DNA of 64,000 nucleotides from positions 22,040-86,039 of the forward strand of contig NZ_FNEK01000021.1 in the NCBI RefSeq assembly GCF_900099935.1, written 5' to 3'. A program made the position numbers and the translations under genes. Every line of letters starts with the position of its first letter. The first letter of the stretch is position 1. Origin of the DNA: Aliiruegeria lutimaris (GTDB taxonomy: Bacteria; Pseudomonadota; Alphaproteobacteria; Rhodobacterales; Rhodobacteraceae). A model generated the notes under the pieces. The model was not told the origin of the DNA. It worked only from the letters and a program-made list of their open reading frames with translations, and searched no databases. This document shows positions 25,620 through 35,165 of this stretch, piece after piece.

Positions 25620-26621
25620 ATGCAGCCGAGACTGAAAGAAATCGCAAAGGCACTCGGCGTTTCCACGGCGACCGTCTCCAATGTGCTCTCGGGCAAGGGC
25701 CGCGTGTCCGATGAAACCCGCAAGCTCGTCAGCGAAAAGATCCGCGAGGTCGGATACCGCCCCGGCGGGCCTGGCCGCGCCTTGCGCACCGGGCGGAGCG
25801 GCGTTCTGGGCTTGGTGCTTCCGGACATCTCGAACCCGCTTTTCCCCGCCCTGGCGCAAGCGATCGAAACCGCGGCCGAGCGCTCGGGGCAAGGCATCCT
25901 GATCGCGGATTCACACGCGGATCCCGGCGCCCAGGCCGAGGCATTGCAACGGATGATCCAGCGCGGCGCCGACGGGATCATCATCGTGCCGTGCCGCGGC
26001 ACGCAGGTCAGCGACCTCCCCCTGCCGGCCGTGGTCATCGATTCCGCCTCGACCCCTGGAAACTGCGTCTGTTCCGACCACCAGCGTGGCGGGCAACAGG
26101 CGGTCGAGCACCTGCTGGATCTCGGGCACAGGAAGTTTGCCCTGCTTGGCCAGAGCCGTCGTTCCTCGGTGCAGTCCGACCGAATTGCCGGGATGCAGGC
26201 AGCCCTTGCTGCCGGTGCGCACGCCGAAACCTTCTGGTTGGAGGATGGCACACCCGATTTCGCGGAACTGGCCCGGCGCGGTACCACCGCCATTATTGCG
26301 ACCTCTGACCTGCATGCGCTGACGGCCCTCACGCGGCTACAAGACGCCGGACTCTCGGTGCCCGGTGATGTCAGCGTGATCGGTTTCGACGATCTCAGCT
26401 TCTCCGCGCGCATCACGCCGGGCCTGACGACGCTCGCACAGAACATGCCGGAAATCGCCGCCAAGGCGGTTGCGCACCTTTCGCTTCAACTCGAAAGCGC
26501 CCCCCTGCCGATGGCTCGGCTGGTGCCGATGGAGTTGGTGGTGCGCGGCTCCACGGGCCCGGCACCAGACTTTCCACCCCGCAAAAAACCAAGCCCCCAA
26601 CAAGGAGACGTAACGACATGA
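25620..26621 (+). CDS. LacI-family transcriptional regulator
   Basis: The 333-aa protein begins with the LacI helix-turn-helix and hinge (LKEIAKALGVSTATVSNVLSG) and continues with a periplasmic-binding-like ligand domain (GLVLPDISNPLFPALAQ, DRIAGMQAAL, VIGFDDLSFS). It is the first gene of an operon and overlaps the solute-binding protein gene by four bases. Given the downstream nucleoside hydrolase and adenine deaminase, the inducer may be a purine nucleoside or base; this is inference. Confidence 0.9.
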   Translation: MQPRLKEIAKALGVSTATVSNVLSGKGRVSDETRKLVSEKIREVGYRPGGPGRALRTGRSGVLGLVLPDISNPLFPALAQAIETAAERSGQGILIADSHADPGAQAEALQRMIQRGADGIIIVPCRGTQVSDLPLPAVVIDSASTPGNCVCSDHQRGGQQAVEHLLDLGHRKFALLGQSRRSSVQSDRIAGMQAALAAGAHAETFWLEDGTPDFAELARRGTTAIIATSDLHALTALTRLQDAGLSVPGDVSVIGFDDLSFSARITPGLTTLAQNMPEIAAKAVAHLSLQLESAPLPMARLVPMELVVRGSTGPAPDFPPRKKPSPQQGDVTT

Positions 26622-27637
26622 AGACCCTGGTACTGGCTGGTGTTTCGACGCTGGCGCTCTCGGCCGCGGCAATGGCCGCCGACAAGACCCTGACCATCTC
26701 GGTCTATTCCTTCTCCCAGGACGAGTTCAAGGAACTGGTCTACGACCCCTTCGAGAGGATCTGCGGCTGCGAGATCGTCGTGGAGACCGGCAACTCGATC
26801 GAGCGCATGGCCAAGATCGAGGCCAACAAGGACGCCCCCGTGATCGACATGGCGGTGCTCTCCACCCATGACGCGCTCGGCGCCGCCCGCAATGGCCTGC
26901 TGCAGCCGATCGACGTTTCCGCGCTGTCGAATTACGACAAGCTCTACGACATCGCCAAGGACCCGCTCGGCGACAATATGGGCGTCGGCTACACGTTCTA
27001 TGCCACCTCCATCGCCTATCGCTCCGACAAGGTGACGGTAGATAGCTGGGCCGACCTGCTGTCGCCGGAACTGGCGGGCAACGTGGCGCTGCCCGATGTC
27101 ACCACCAACCAGGGCCCGCCGGCGCTCTACATGATCGGCAAGGCGATGGGCGACACCGACAGCTCGCTGACGACGCCCATCGAGGCCGTTGGCGAGAAGG
27201 CCGATGACATCGTCACCTTCTATGTCCGGTCTTCCCAGCTTGCGCAGCTGATGCAGCAGGAAGAGATCTGGGCCGCCCCGGTGGGCCGCTTCGCCTGGGG
27301 CCGGTTCAAGGATAACGGGCTGCCGATGGCCTGGGCCGAACCCAAGGAAGGCCAGACCGGCGGCATGAACGTGATGGTCATGACCGCCAATAACGGCAAC
27401 GAGGAACTGGCGCTGCAATTCATGGATTTCTGGCTCTCCACCGAGATCCAGACCGCGCTTGCAAATGCGCTGATCGACAGCCCGGCCAATTCCGAGGTCG
27501 TCGTCTCCGACGAGGTTGCCGCCAACCTGACCTACGGCGCCGAGACCGTGGAGCAACTCGACCTGCTCGACCCGGCCACCATTCTCGACAAGCGCGAGAG
27601 CTGGCTGGAACAGTGGAACACCAAGGTGATGAAGTAA
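26618..27637 (+). CDS. ABC transporter substrate-binding protein (Pot/Fe-type)
   Basis: This 339-aa protein has a signal peptide (MKTLVLAGVSTLALSAAAMA) and the extracellular solute-binding fold of the spermidine/putrescine/iron group (VYSFSQDEFKELVYDPFE, GVGYTFYATSIAYRSDKV). It has two Cys in CGCEIVVETGNS, which may form a local disulfide or ligand feature. The operon suggests a purine nucleoside or related compound as ligand, which would be unusual for this transporter class. Confidence 0.88.
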   Translation: MKTLVLAGVSTLALSAAAMAADKTLTISVYSFSQDEFKELVYDPFERICGCEIVVETGNSIERMAKIEANKDAPVIDMAVLSTHDALGAARNGLLQPIDVSALSNYDKLYDIAKDPLGDNMGVGYTFYATSIAYRSDKVTVDSWADLLSPELAGNVALPDVTTNQGPPALYMIGKAMGDTDSSLTTPIEAVGEKADDIVTFYVRSSQLAQLMQQEEIWAAPVGRFAWGRFKDNGLPMAWAEPKEGQTGGMNVMVMTANNGNEELALQFMDFWLSTEIQTALANALIDSPANSEVVVSDEVAANLTYGAETVEQLDLLDPATILDKRESWLEQWNTKVMK

Positions 27638-27641
27638 CTCC

Positions 27642-28469
27642 ATGTTCGAAAACCGGGCAATCGGTCTGGCCCTGGTCCTGCCCGCGGCGATCTTCGCCGC
27701 GGCGCTTTTCCTGCTGCCGGTCGGCATCCTCCTCTCCGAAGCCTTCCAGACCGAGTCGGGCTGGTCGGTGTCGGCCTATGGCGAATTCTTCGCCTCTCCC
27801 CGCAACCAGACGGTGTTTTTCCGCACGCTGAAACTGGCCTCGCTCGTCGCCGGCGTCTCCGCCGTGATCGGCTACGCGGCCGCCTTCGCCATCGTCAACC
27901 TGCCGGCCTCCTCGCGCGGACGCATGTTCGGGCTGGTCACGCTGCCGCTGATGATCTCGCCCGTCGCGCGCACCTATGCCTGGCTGGTGATCCTCGGGCG
28001 CACCGGCTTCGTCAACAAGATCCTGGTCGATCTCGGCATCACCGAAACGCCGATAAGGATCCTTTTCACCGAAACCGCCGTCTTCATCGGCCTGCTGCAA
28101 CTCTTCCTGCCGCTGATGATCATCTCGCTGGTCTCCGCGATGGAGAACATGCCGCGCGACGCCGTTCCCGCCGCCCGCATCCTCGGCGCCAACTGGCTGC
28201 AGGTTTTCGTCCGCGTGATCCTGCCACTCACACGCGAAGGGCTGGTGATCGGCGGCACGCTGGTCTTCACCGGATCCATGACCGCCTATATCACGCCGGC
28301 CATCCTCGGCGGCTCGAAAGTGCTCATGCTGGAAACACTGCTCTACCAGCGCGTGACCGTGGCCAACGATTTCGTCTCCGCCTCGGTCATCGCCATGATC
28401 CTGATCGTCATGAGCTTCTCTGCCAACCTGCTGCTCAAGCGGCTCGCCACAGCGAGGAAATCCCGATGA
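27642..28469 (+). CDS. ABC transporter permease (PotB-like)
   Basis: The 275-aa protein has six predicted helices and the permease EAA loop (AVPAARILGANWLQVFVRVILPLTREGL has the EAA-like AARILGAN motif). It starts four bases after the binding-protein gene and overlaps the second permease at ATGA. It forms the membrane channel together with that gene product. Confidence 0.9.
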   Translation: MFENRAIGLALVLPAAIFAAALFLLPVGILLSEAFQTESGWSVSAYGEFFASPRNQTVFFRTLKLASLVAGVSAVIGYAAAFAIVNLPASSRGRMFGLVTLPLMISPVARTYAWLVILGRTGFVNKILVDLGITETPIRILFTETAVFIGLLQLFLPLMIISLVSAMENMPRDAVPAARILGANWLQVFVRVILPLTREGLVIGGTLVFTGSMTAYITPAILGGSKVLMLETLLYQRVTVANDFVSASVIAMILIVMSFSANLLLKRLATARKSR

Positions 28470-29245
28470 ACAGCCGCCTTAGCACGTGGATCATCCTCGG
28501 CCTGACACTCACCTTCCTGATCGGGCCGTTCCTGATCATCATCGCCGCCGCGCTCTCGGCGGGCAACAACCTGGCCTTCCCGCCTCAGGGGCTCTCGCTC
28601 AAGTGGTTCATCAAGGTCTTCGAGGTGGAAAGCTTCCGCGCCAGCTTCGGCGTCTCGATATTCCTCGCCATCTTCGGCACGCTGGCCGCACTGGTGCTCG
28701 GCGTTCCGGCCGCCTACGCGATGACCCGCTACCGGGTTCCCGGCGCCGAGACGGTCAAGCTCATCGTCTCGTCTCCGATCATCGTGCCCGGCATCATCGT
28801 CGGCCTCGCGCTGCTGCAATATCTCGTCATCCCGCTCGGTGTCGGGATCGGCCCGGCGCTCTTCCTCGCCCATACCGCACTGATCCTGCCCTACGCGGTC
28901 CGCGTCGTCTCGGCCTCAATGGAGAACCTGCGCGTGGACATGGAGGAGGCTGCGTTATTGCTCGGATGCAACCGTTTCGGCGCCTTCCGCCGCATCGTGC
29001 TGCCCAATATTCGCGGTGGCGTGCTTGCGGCCTTCATCCTCGGCTTCGTCACCTCCTTCAACCAGGTGCCGGTGTCGCTTTTCCTGTCCGGGCCCGGGCT
29101 GCGCACGCTGCCCATCGACATGATCGCCTACATGGAAATCAACTATGACCCGTCGGTCGCGGCCCTTTCGGCGCTGCTGGCCTTCATGTCGGTCGGCATC
29201 GTTTTTGCCGCCGAACGCTTTATCGGATTGTCCCGCTATGTCTGA
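28466..29245 (+). CDS. ABC transporter permease (PotC-like)
   Basis: This 259-aa protein is the second permease, with six helices and an EAA loop in EEAALLLGCNRFGAFRRIVL. Start and stop both overlap the neighbouring genes (ATGA at the start, an 8-base overlap with the ATPase gene at the end), which fixes it within the operon. Confidence 0.9.
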   Translation: MNSRLSTWIILGLTLTFLIGPFLIIIAAALSAGNNLAFPPQGLSLKWFIKVFEVESFRASFGVSIFLAIFGTLAALVLGVPAAYAMTRYRVPGAETVKLIVSSPIIVPGIIVGLALLQYLVIPLGVGIGPALFLAHTALILPYAVRVVSASMENLRVDMEEAALLLGCNRFGAFRRIVLPNIRGGVLAAFILGFVTSFNQVPVSLFLSGPGLRTLPIDMIAYMEINYDPSVAALSALLAFMSVGIVFAAERFIGLSRYV

Positions 29246-30197
29246 CTACGTCTCCCTCAAGGATCTGACGCTCGCCTATGACAAGACCGTCGCCGTGGAT
29301 CGGCTCAACCTCGACATCCACAAGGGCGAGTTGATCGCGCTGCTGGGCCCGTCGGGCTGCGGCAAGACCACGACCATGCGCGCCATTGCCGGTCTGCTCA
29401 CCCCGCGCAGCGGCACGGTTCATATCGACGGGCGCGATGTCACCCGCATGCCGCCCAGCCGCCGCGAGGTTGGCCTCGTGTTCCAGTCCTACGCGCTTTT
29501 CCCGCATCTCAGCGTCTTCGAGAATGTCGCCTTCGGGCTGCGCCTACGCCGCGAGCCGGACCTGAAAACCAAGGTGATGGATGGGCTGGCGACGGTCGGC
29601 CTCACCGAGTTCGCTGACCGGCAGCCTGCCGACCTCTCCGGCGGACAGCAGCAGCGCGTGTCGCTCGCCCGCTCGCTGGTCATGCATCCCAAGGTGCTGC
29701 TGCTGGACGAGCCGCTTTCGAACCTCGATGCCCGCCTGCGGCTGGAGATGCGGACCGAGTTGCAGCGCGTGCAGCGCGAGACCGGCATCACCATGGTCTT
29801 CGTCACCCATGACCAGGCCGAGGCGCTGGCGCTGGCCGACCGGATCGTGCTCATGCGCAACGGGGCGATCGAGCAGATCGGCTCTGCCGAGGAGATCTAC
29901 AACGCGCCGGTCTCCGGCTTTGCCGCCGACTTCATGGGGTTCGAGACTATCCTGCCGGGCGAGACCGGCGGCGGTTTGGCATGGCGGCCGGGAGCGGTCG
30001 TTCTGGGCCACGGGCCGCATCAGGGCGAGATCCGCGGCGCGTCCTTTGCCGGCGAACGCCGCGAATACGTGCTCGAAAGCGCCTTCGGCACGATCAAGGC
30101 GGATGTGCCCGTGTCCGAGACCCGTTTCGAAATCGGTCAGCAAGTAGCCTTCGATCTGCCGCGCGAGAGCGCGGTGGAACTGGCGCGGATCGACTGA
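29238..30197 (+). CDS. ABC transporter ATP-binding protein (PotA-like)
   Basis: The 319-aa ATPase has Walker A GPSGCGKTT, Q-loop FQSYALFPH, signature LSGGQQQR, Walker B LLLDEPLSN and H-loop VTHDQAEAL. A C-terminal TOBE-like region (about 240-319) is present, as in PotA/UgpC-type ATPases. Start ATG 29238 overlaps the permease by 8 bases; a longer frame upstream is only the permease sequence in another frame. Confidence 0.93.
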   Translation: MSDYVSLKDLTLAYDKTVAVDRLNLDIHKGELIALLGPSGCGKTTTMRAIAGLLTPRSGTVHIDGRDVTRMPPSRREVGLVFQSYALFPHLSVFENVAFGLRLRREPDLKTKVMDGLATVGLTEFADRQPADLSGGQQQRVSLARSLVMHPKVLLLDEPLSNLDARLRLEMRTELQRVQRETGITMVFVTHDQAEALALADRIVLMRNGAIEQIGSAEEIYNAPVSGFAADFMGFETILPGETGGGLAWRPGAVVLGHGPHQGEIRGASFAGERREYVLESAFGTIKADVPVSETRFEIGQQVAFDLPRESAVELARID

Positions 30198-31087
30198 TGG
30201 GCATCTGGATCGACACCGACATGGGGGGCGACGATCTCTTCGCGATCCTGCTCGCCATGCGCGCGAAGGACGTGGACGGGATTTCGCTGAGCTTCGGCAA
30301 TGCCCCCCTGCCGCAGGTCCGCGCCAATGCGGCCGGGGCCGCTGAGGCCTTTGGCTGGCGGGTGCCGGTTCATTCCGGGGCCGACAGATCCATCCTCGGC
30401 ACGGTCACCACGGCACAATACGCGCTTGGATCGACCGGCATCCCGACCCGTGGCGCAAGACTGCCAGCGGCGCAGGCCGATCACGGCGACGCCTTGCCTG
30501 CGCTCGCAGACTGGCTCGCAGATGAGACCGAAGCGGAGATACTCGCCCTCGGCCCGCTCACCAATCTTGCGATCCTCGTACTTGCCCGCCCGGACCTTCT
30601 CCACCGGATCGGCCGTGTCACCTGGATGGGCGGGGCGATCGGGCGCGGCAATCATACCGCCTCCGCCGAGTTCAACGCCGCCGCAGACCCGGAGGCGATT
30701 GCCATCCTGCTCGCCCGGAACGTGCCGATCACGATGGTCGATCTCGAGGCCTGTCGCAGGGTAGAGATTGTCGAGGCGGATGTTGCAGCCACCAACTGCA
30801 CGCCGCTGCTGCGCGACCTGCTAGGCGGCTATCTCGATATCGCGTTGAGCCGGGGCCGCCCGGCCATGGCGCTCTACGATCCGGTCGCCGTGGCCCTTCT
30901 GGCCGCTCCCGAGCTTTTCACCACTACGCCTGCGGAAGTCACCGTCGAACTGGCCGGAGCGCTCACCCGTGGCCGCACCATCGTCGATCAACGCGCCCCT
31001 CAGCGTGCCAACGCCCGTATCGTGCAGGATCTGGACGCCGCCGCCGTGAAGGCGCTCTGCCTCTCCGCGCTGGAGGACCATCCATGA
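30197..31087 (+). CDS. Nucleoside hydrolase (IU-NH family)
   Basis: This enzyme cleaves the N-glycosidic bond of ribonucleosides to give base and ribose. The 296-aa protein has the Ca2+-binding N-terminal motif IDTDMGGDD (canonical DTDPGxDD) and the later ALGPLTNLA and SAEFNAAADPEA segments of the family. It overlaps the ATPase stop by one base and adenine deaminase by four. Together they would turn imported adenosine into ribose and adenine, then hypoxanthine. Confidence 0.9.
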   Translation: MGIWIDTDMGGDDLFAILLAMRAKDVDGISLSFGNAPLPQVRANAAGAAEAFGWRVPVHSGADRSILGTVTTAQYALGSTGIPTRGARLPAAQADHGDALPALADWLADETEAEILALGPLTNLAILVLARPDLLHRIGRVTWMGGAIGRGNHTASAEFNAAADPEAIAILLARNVPITMVDLEACRRVEIVEADVAATNCTPLLRDLLGGYLDIALSRGRPAMALYDPVAVALLAAPELFTTTPAEVTVELAGALTRGRTIVDQRAPQRANARIVQDLDAAAVKALCLSALEDHP

Positions 31088-32847
31088 CCCCGGAACCACA
31101 GGACCTGAACAATGCCGAGCTGCGTGACCAAGCCGTCGCCGCGGCGCGGGGCGATGCCGCTTTCGACCGGTTGATCCGGGGCGCAACGCTGGCCGATGTG
31201 GTCACGGGAGAGCTGCGCCCTGCCGATATCGGTCTCGTCGGACCGCTCATCGCCTCCGTCCACCCGACCGGACAGCGCGAGGATGCCACGGAGATCATCG
31301 ACGCCACCGGGCTCATCGCCGCGCCCGGGCTGATCGATACGCATATGCATGTCGAAAGCTCCATGGTCACGCCGGAGACCTATGCCCGCGCCGTCCTGCC
31401 GCGCGGCGTCACGACGATCGTCTGGGATCCTCATGAATTCGGCAATGTCGCGGGGCTGGCCGGTGTCGACTATGCGCTGGACTGCGCCGCCCGCGCCGCG
31501 CTCCGCATCCTGCCGCTCGCCCCCTCCTGCGTGCCCTCCGCGCCCGGCTACGAGACCGCCGGGGCCGATTTCGACGCGCGGGTGATCGAGCGGATGCTGG
31601 CGCTACCCGGCATCCACGGGCTGGCCGAGGTGATGGACATGCGCGCGGTGACCGCCCGCACGGAGCGGATGCGCGGCATCGTGCAATCCGGGTTGAGCTC
31701 CGGCAAGCTCGTTTGCGGCCATGCCCGCAGCCTTTCCGGCGCAGCGCTTCAGGCCTATGCCGCCACCGGCATCAGCTCGGATCACGAGATCACATCGGCC
31801 GAAGACCTGCTGGAAAAGATTCGCGCCGGGCTGACAATCGAGTTGCGCGGATCGCACCCCTACCTGCTGCCGGAGTTCGCGGCGGCATTGCAGTCCCTGC
31901 CGCAGATGCCGCCGACGGTGACGCTCTGCTCCGATGATGTTTTCCCGGACAACCTGCTGGACACCGGTGCCGTCGACGAGATGCTGCGCCGCATAATCGC
32001 CCACGGGCTCGACCCGATGCGCGCACTGCAGGCGGCAACGCTCAACGCCGCAATCCGCATCGAGCGCCGCGATATCGGCCTGATCGGTCCCGGCAAACGT
32101 GCCGACATCATCCTGCTGGAAGACCTGAAAACGGTCCGCGTCCGGCAAGTCCTGCGCAACGGAACTCCCCTTGGCGAGACTGGCGCCGCCTCCCGTTTCC
32201 CCGACGCCTTCCTCGACACCTGCGCCCTCCCGAACTTCACACCCAGCGACTTCACCGTTCCAGCCGAGGGCCCGACCGTCCGCCTCACAACCATCTCCCG
32301 CCCCCGCTTCACCGAGTGGGGCGAGGTGTCGGCAGAGGTGAAAGATGGCGTGATCGTTCCGCCGGAGGGCACCACGATGATCGCGGTCATCAATCGCCAC
32401 GGCGGCGATACGGCGCCGAAAGTCGGGTTCCTGCAAGGCTGGGGCCAGTGGAACGGCGCTTTCGCGACAAGCGTCAGCCATGATAGCCACAACCTCACCA
32501 TCTTCGGTAGCACGTCCGAAGACATGGCCGCCGCCGCCAACGCGGTGATCGCGGCGCGGGGCGGTATGGCCGTGGCACAGCACGGCGAAGCAATCGCCAC
32601 GCTGCCCCTGCCGGTGGCCGGCCTCGTCTCCGATGCGCCACTGGCGCAGGTCGCGGCGGAATTCGCTGCCGTTCGGACCGCGATGGAACGTGTCGTAGAG
32701 TGGGAGCCGCCATACCTGACATTAAAGGCGCTGGTCGGCGCGACCCTTGCCTGCAATGCCGGCCCGCACCAGACCGATCTCGGCATCGCGGATTCCCATG
32801 CCGGAATCCTGCGCCCCTCGCCAATCCTGTCCGAAAGCTCAGGCTGA
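31084..32847 (+). CDS. ade: Adenine deaminase
   Basis: This 587-aa amidohydrolase converts adenine to hypoxanthine and ammonia. It has the metal-binding LIDTHMHVESSMVTPE, the segment TTIVWDPHEFGNVAG, the SDHEITSAEDLLEKIR region and the C-terminal Ade domain with FATSVSHDSHNL. ATGA overlap with the nucleoside hydrolase gene makes coupled expression certain. Its 3' end overlaps the convergent M20 gene by nine bases. Confidence 0.93.
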   Translation: MTPEPQDLNNAELRDQAVAAARGDAAFDRLIRGATLADVVTGELRPADIGLVGPLIASVHPTGQREDATEIIDATGLIAAPGLIDTHMHVESSMVTPETYARAVLPRGVTTIVWDPHEFGNVAGLAGVDYALDCAARAALRILPLAPSCVPSAPGYETAGADFDARVIERMLALPGIHGLAEVMDMRAVTARTERMRGIVQSGLSSGKLVCGHARSLSGAALQAYAATGISSDHEITSAEDLLEKIRAGLTIELRGSHPYLLPEFAAALQSLPQMPPTVTLCSDDVFPDNLLDTGAVDEMLRRIIAHGLDPMRALQAATLNAAIRIERRDIGLIGPGKRADIILLEDLKTVRVRQVLRNGTPLGETGAASRFPDAFLDTCALPNFTPSDFTVPAEGPTVRLTTISRPRFTEWGEVSAEVKDGVIVPPEGTTMIAVINRHGGDTAPKVGFLQGWGQWNGAFATSVSHDSHNLTIFGSTSEDMAAAANAVIAARGGMAVAQHGEAIATLPLPVAGLVSDAPLAQVAAEFAAVRTAMERVVEWEPPYLTLKALVGATLACNAGPHQTDLGIADSHAGILRPSPILSESSG

Positions 32848-34014
32848 CAGCGCCCGCCGCGCCACCTCGGCCCAGAAGGCAACGCCCGTCGCGATAGCGG
32901 CGTCGTTGAAATCATAGCCGGTATTGTGGTGCAACGCCCCGTCCACGGCCGGCCCGTTGCCAAGCCAGACATAGGCGCCCGGCACCTCCTGCCCGAAAAA
33001 GGCGAAATCGTCCCCCGCGGTCGAGGGCGGGAAATCCTCGCGCACGCCGCCATGTGCCACCGCCTGCGCCGCTGCCAGTGCCACCGCCGTGGCGCTCGCA
33101 TCGTTGACCACCGGCGGGATGCGTCGGATGAAGGTGTATTCCGCCTCGACGCCCATGGCCTGCGCGATACCTTTGGCCAACCGTCCGATCTCGGTTTCCA
33201 ACTGGTCCCGTACTTCCGGGGTATAGGCCCGGGCCGTGCCACCGATTTCGACGAAATCCGGGATCACGTTCAACGCTTCCGGATCGCCAGCCGCGACCGA
33301 ACAGGCGCTGACCACAGCCGGTTGCAGCGGATCGACCACCCGCCCCGGAATGGTCTGCAGCGCCGCAAGGAAATGCCCCGCCGCCGTTACCGGGTCGCGC
33401 CCCAGATGCGGCTTCGCCCCGTGGGTTCCGACCCCGCGCAACGTCACCCGCCAGCTATCGGAGGAAGCAAGCTGCGGCCCGTCCACAACGGCCATCTCGT
33501 CCACCCCCAGCCCCGGCATGTTGTGCAGGCCAAAGACCATGTCGCAGGGAAATTGCTCGAACAGGCCTGCTTCGACCATCGCCCGCGCGCCGCCACGCCC
33601 TTCCTCAGCCGGTTGGAAGATGAAATACACGTTGCCTTCGGGCGGATCGGCCGCCAGTGCCGCCGCCGCGCCGAGCAGCATCACCGTGTGTCCGTCATGC
33701 CCGCAGGCATGCATCTTCCCGGACGCGGTGGAGACCCAGGGCGGCGTTCCTGTCTCGGGCATGGCCAGCGCGTCCATATCGGCGCGCAACCCCACGGCCC
33801 CTGCCCCGCCACCACGCAGCGCCCCGACCACGCCGGTGCCCGCGATCCCTTCCGTAACCTCCAGCCCTAGATCGCGTAAGAAAGCGGCAACAATCCCCGC
33901 AGTGCGCGTTTCCTCGAAACCAAGCTCGGGATGGGCATGCAGGTCTCGCCGGATTTCGGTCAGGCGCGGAAGGTCGATGGACGCTGGATCAATCATGGCG
34001 CTATAGGTAGCCAT
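32839..34014 (-). CDS. M20-family amidohydrolase (hippurate hydrolase-like)
   Basis: The 391-aa protein is an M20D-type amidohydrolase. It has GLRADMDALAMPE, the metal/catalytic MHACGHDGHTVM and the catalytic QPAEEGRGGA, followed by a dimerisation domain. Members hydrolyse N-acyl amino acids such as hippurate or indole-3-acetyl conjugates. It is transcribed convergent to adenine deaminase and divergent from the phosphoribosyltransferase gene, so it is probably a separate unit. Met7 is an alternative start. Confidence 0.88.
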   Translation of the reverse strand: MATYSAMIDPASIDLPRLTEIRRDLHAHPELGFEETRTAGIVAAFLRDLGLEVTEGIAGTGVVGALRGGGAGAVGLRADMDALAMPETGTPPWVSTASGKMHACGHDGHTVMLLGAAAALAADPPEGNVYFIFQPAEEGRGGARAMVEAGLFEQFPCDMVFGLHNMPGLGVDEMAVVDGPQLASSDSWRVTLRGVGTHGAKPHLGRDPVTAAGHFLAALQTIPGRVVDPLQPAVVSACSVAAGDPEALNVIPDFVEIGGTARAYTPEVRDQLETEIGRLAKGIAQAMGVEAEYTFIRRIPPVVNDASATAVALAAAQAVAHGGVREDFPPSTAGDDFAFFGQEVPGAYVWLGNGPAVDGALHHNTGYDFNDAAIATGVAFWAEVARRALSA

Positions 34015-34040
34015 CTCTTCCGGGTTTGAACAGGATGTAC

Positions 34041-34727
34041 ATGATGGAACCGCATGAATTCTGGCAGGAAATCCACCCGCCCGAGGATGCCGTCCCTCCC
34101 CCCTGGCAAGACCGCTTTCCCGCCGAACTGCCGGACGGGCGCATCCTGTTCCTGCCGATCCGCGCCCTGGGGGATACCGGCACCGGAATTGCGTCGCTGA
34201 TCCTCAACCAGGCCGGTTTCGCGGTCGAAACAACACTTGCCGATTCCCTCGCGGCGCGCCTTTCACCCCTGGATATCGACGTTGTCGTGGGCTTGCCCAC
34301 GCTTGGCCTGTCGCTCGCGCGGGCCGTTGCCGAACGGCTCGGCCATGCGCGCTACATCCCTTTGGGGACGTCCCGCAAGTTCTGGTATCGCGACGAGCTT
34401 TCGGTGCCGCTCAGCTCGATCACCAGCCCCGACACCGTCAAGCGGCTCTATTTCGACCCCCGCCTGCTGCCGCTGCTCGAGGGAGCGAGGATCGCCCTGA
34501 TCGATGACGTCATCAGCACCGGAACCTCGATTTCGGCCGGGCTCGACCTGCTGCAACTGGTCGGCCACCGGCCAGAGGCAATCGGCACCGCGATGCTGCA
34601 GACCTCGCGTTGGAATGAAACGTTGTGCGTCGAGCGGGGAATAGACGCGAACCGTGTTCACGGGGTGATCCAGACGCCGCTCCTCCAAGCCACGGCCGAC
34701 GGATGGCGGCGTCAGAAACCTCAGTAG
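34041..34727 (+). CDS. Phosphoribosyltransferase
   Basis: This 228-aa protein has a type I phosphoribosyltransferase core with the PRPP-binding motif ARIALIDDVISTGTS (two acids followed by a Thr/Gly-rich loop). It is longer than Apt or Xpt and has an N-terminal cap with EPHEFWQEIHPPED. It probably attaches a purine base to PRPP, which would complete salvage after the hydrolase and deaminase. Start ATG 34041 has AGG at six bases; in-frame starts at 34026 (TTG), 34035 and 34044 are possible. Confidence 0.75.
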   Translation: MMEPHEFWQEIHPPEDAVPPPWQDRFPAELPDGRILFLPIRALGDTGTGIASLILNQAGFAVETTLADSLAARLSPLDIDVVVGLPTLGLSLARAVAERLGHARYIPLGTSRKFWYRDELSVPLSSITSPDTVKRLYFDPRLLPLLEGARIALIDDVISTGTSISAGLDLLQLVGHRPEAIGTAMLQTSRWNETLCVERGIDANRVHGVIQTPLLQATADGWRRQKPQ

Positions 34728-35165
34728 TGCTTCACTCCGTCTTGCCGTCCGGACGCCGCCGGAATGGTGTCGGACATCCCCCTCCGGGGTTTGGGTCGCG
34801 CCGCAGCGCAAAAGGTCCTTCCTGTCGTGGATCATTCGCTTGAAACCCAGGGCCGTTTTTCCGGCTCGACACCTTCCATCAGCAACCAACCGCCACAGCC
34901 ACGATGCCAGATGCCGCCCTGGCCAGCGCCCGATGCCTCGACGGTGCTTGCCCGTTCGGACCTTAAGGTCAGCGGCCGATTGGCACGGGAAATCTGCGCG
35001 CGAACACCTGCAAGCCGGTTTTGTACCCTGCATTCAGAACGCAGCGCCGGGAATTTCGGGTCCGAAGCTGACCTTTCTGATCGCCGATCCCGAGCGAACG
35101 GTCTTGCCGTAAGCCACCTGTCTCAAAGACTTGGCGTGTCCGCCCCCCCTGCCGAGCACTCCCTC
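34728..35165. other. Intergenic region, nothing recognised
   Basis: The stretch follows the phosphoribosyltransferase gene and lies beyond the 3' end of the AOR-related operon. Open frames here run on both strands without family resemblance. No tRNA, repeat or terminator with U-tract was found. Confidence 0.4.
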
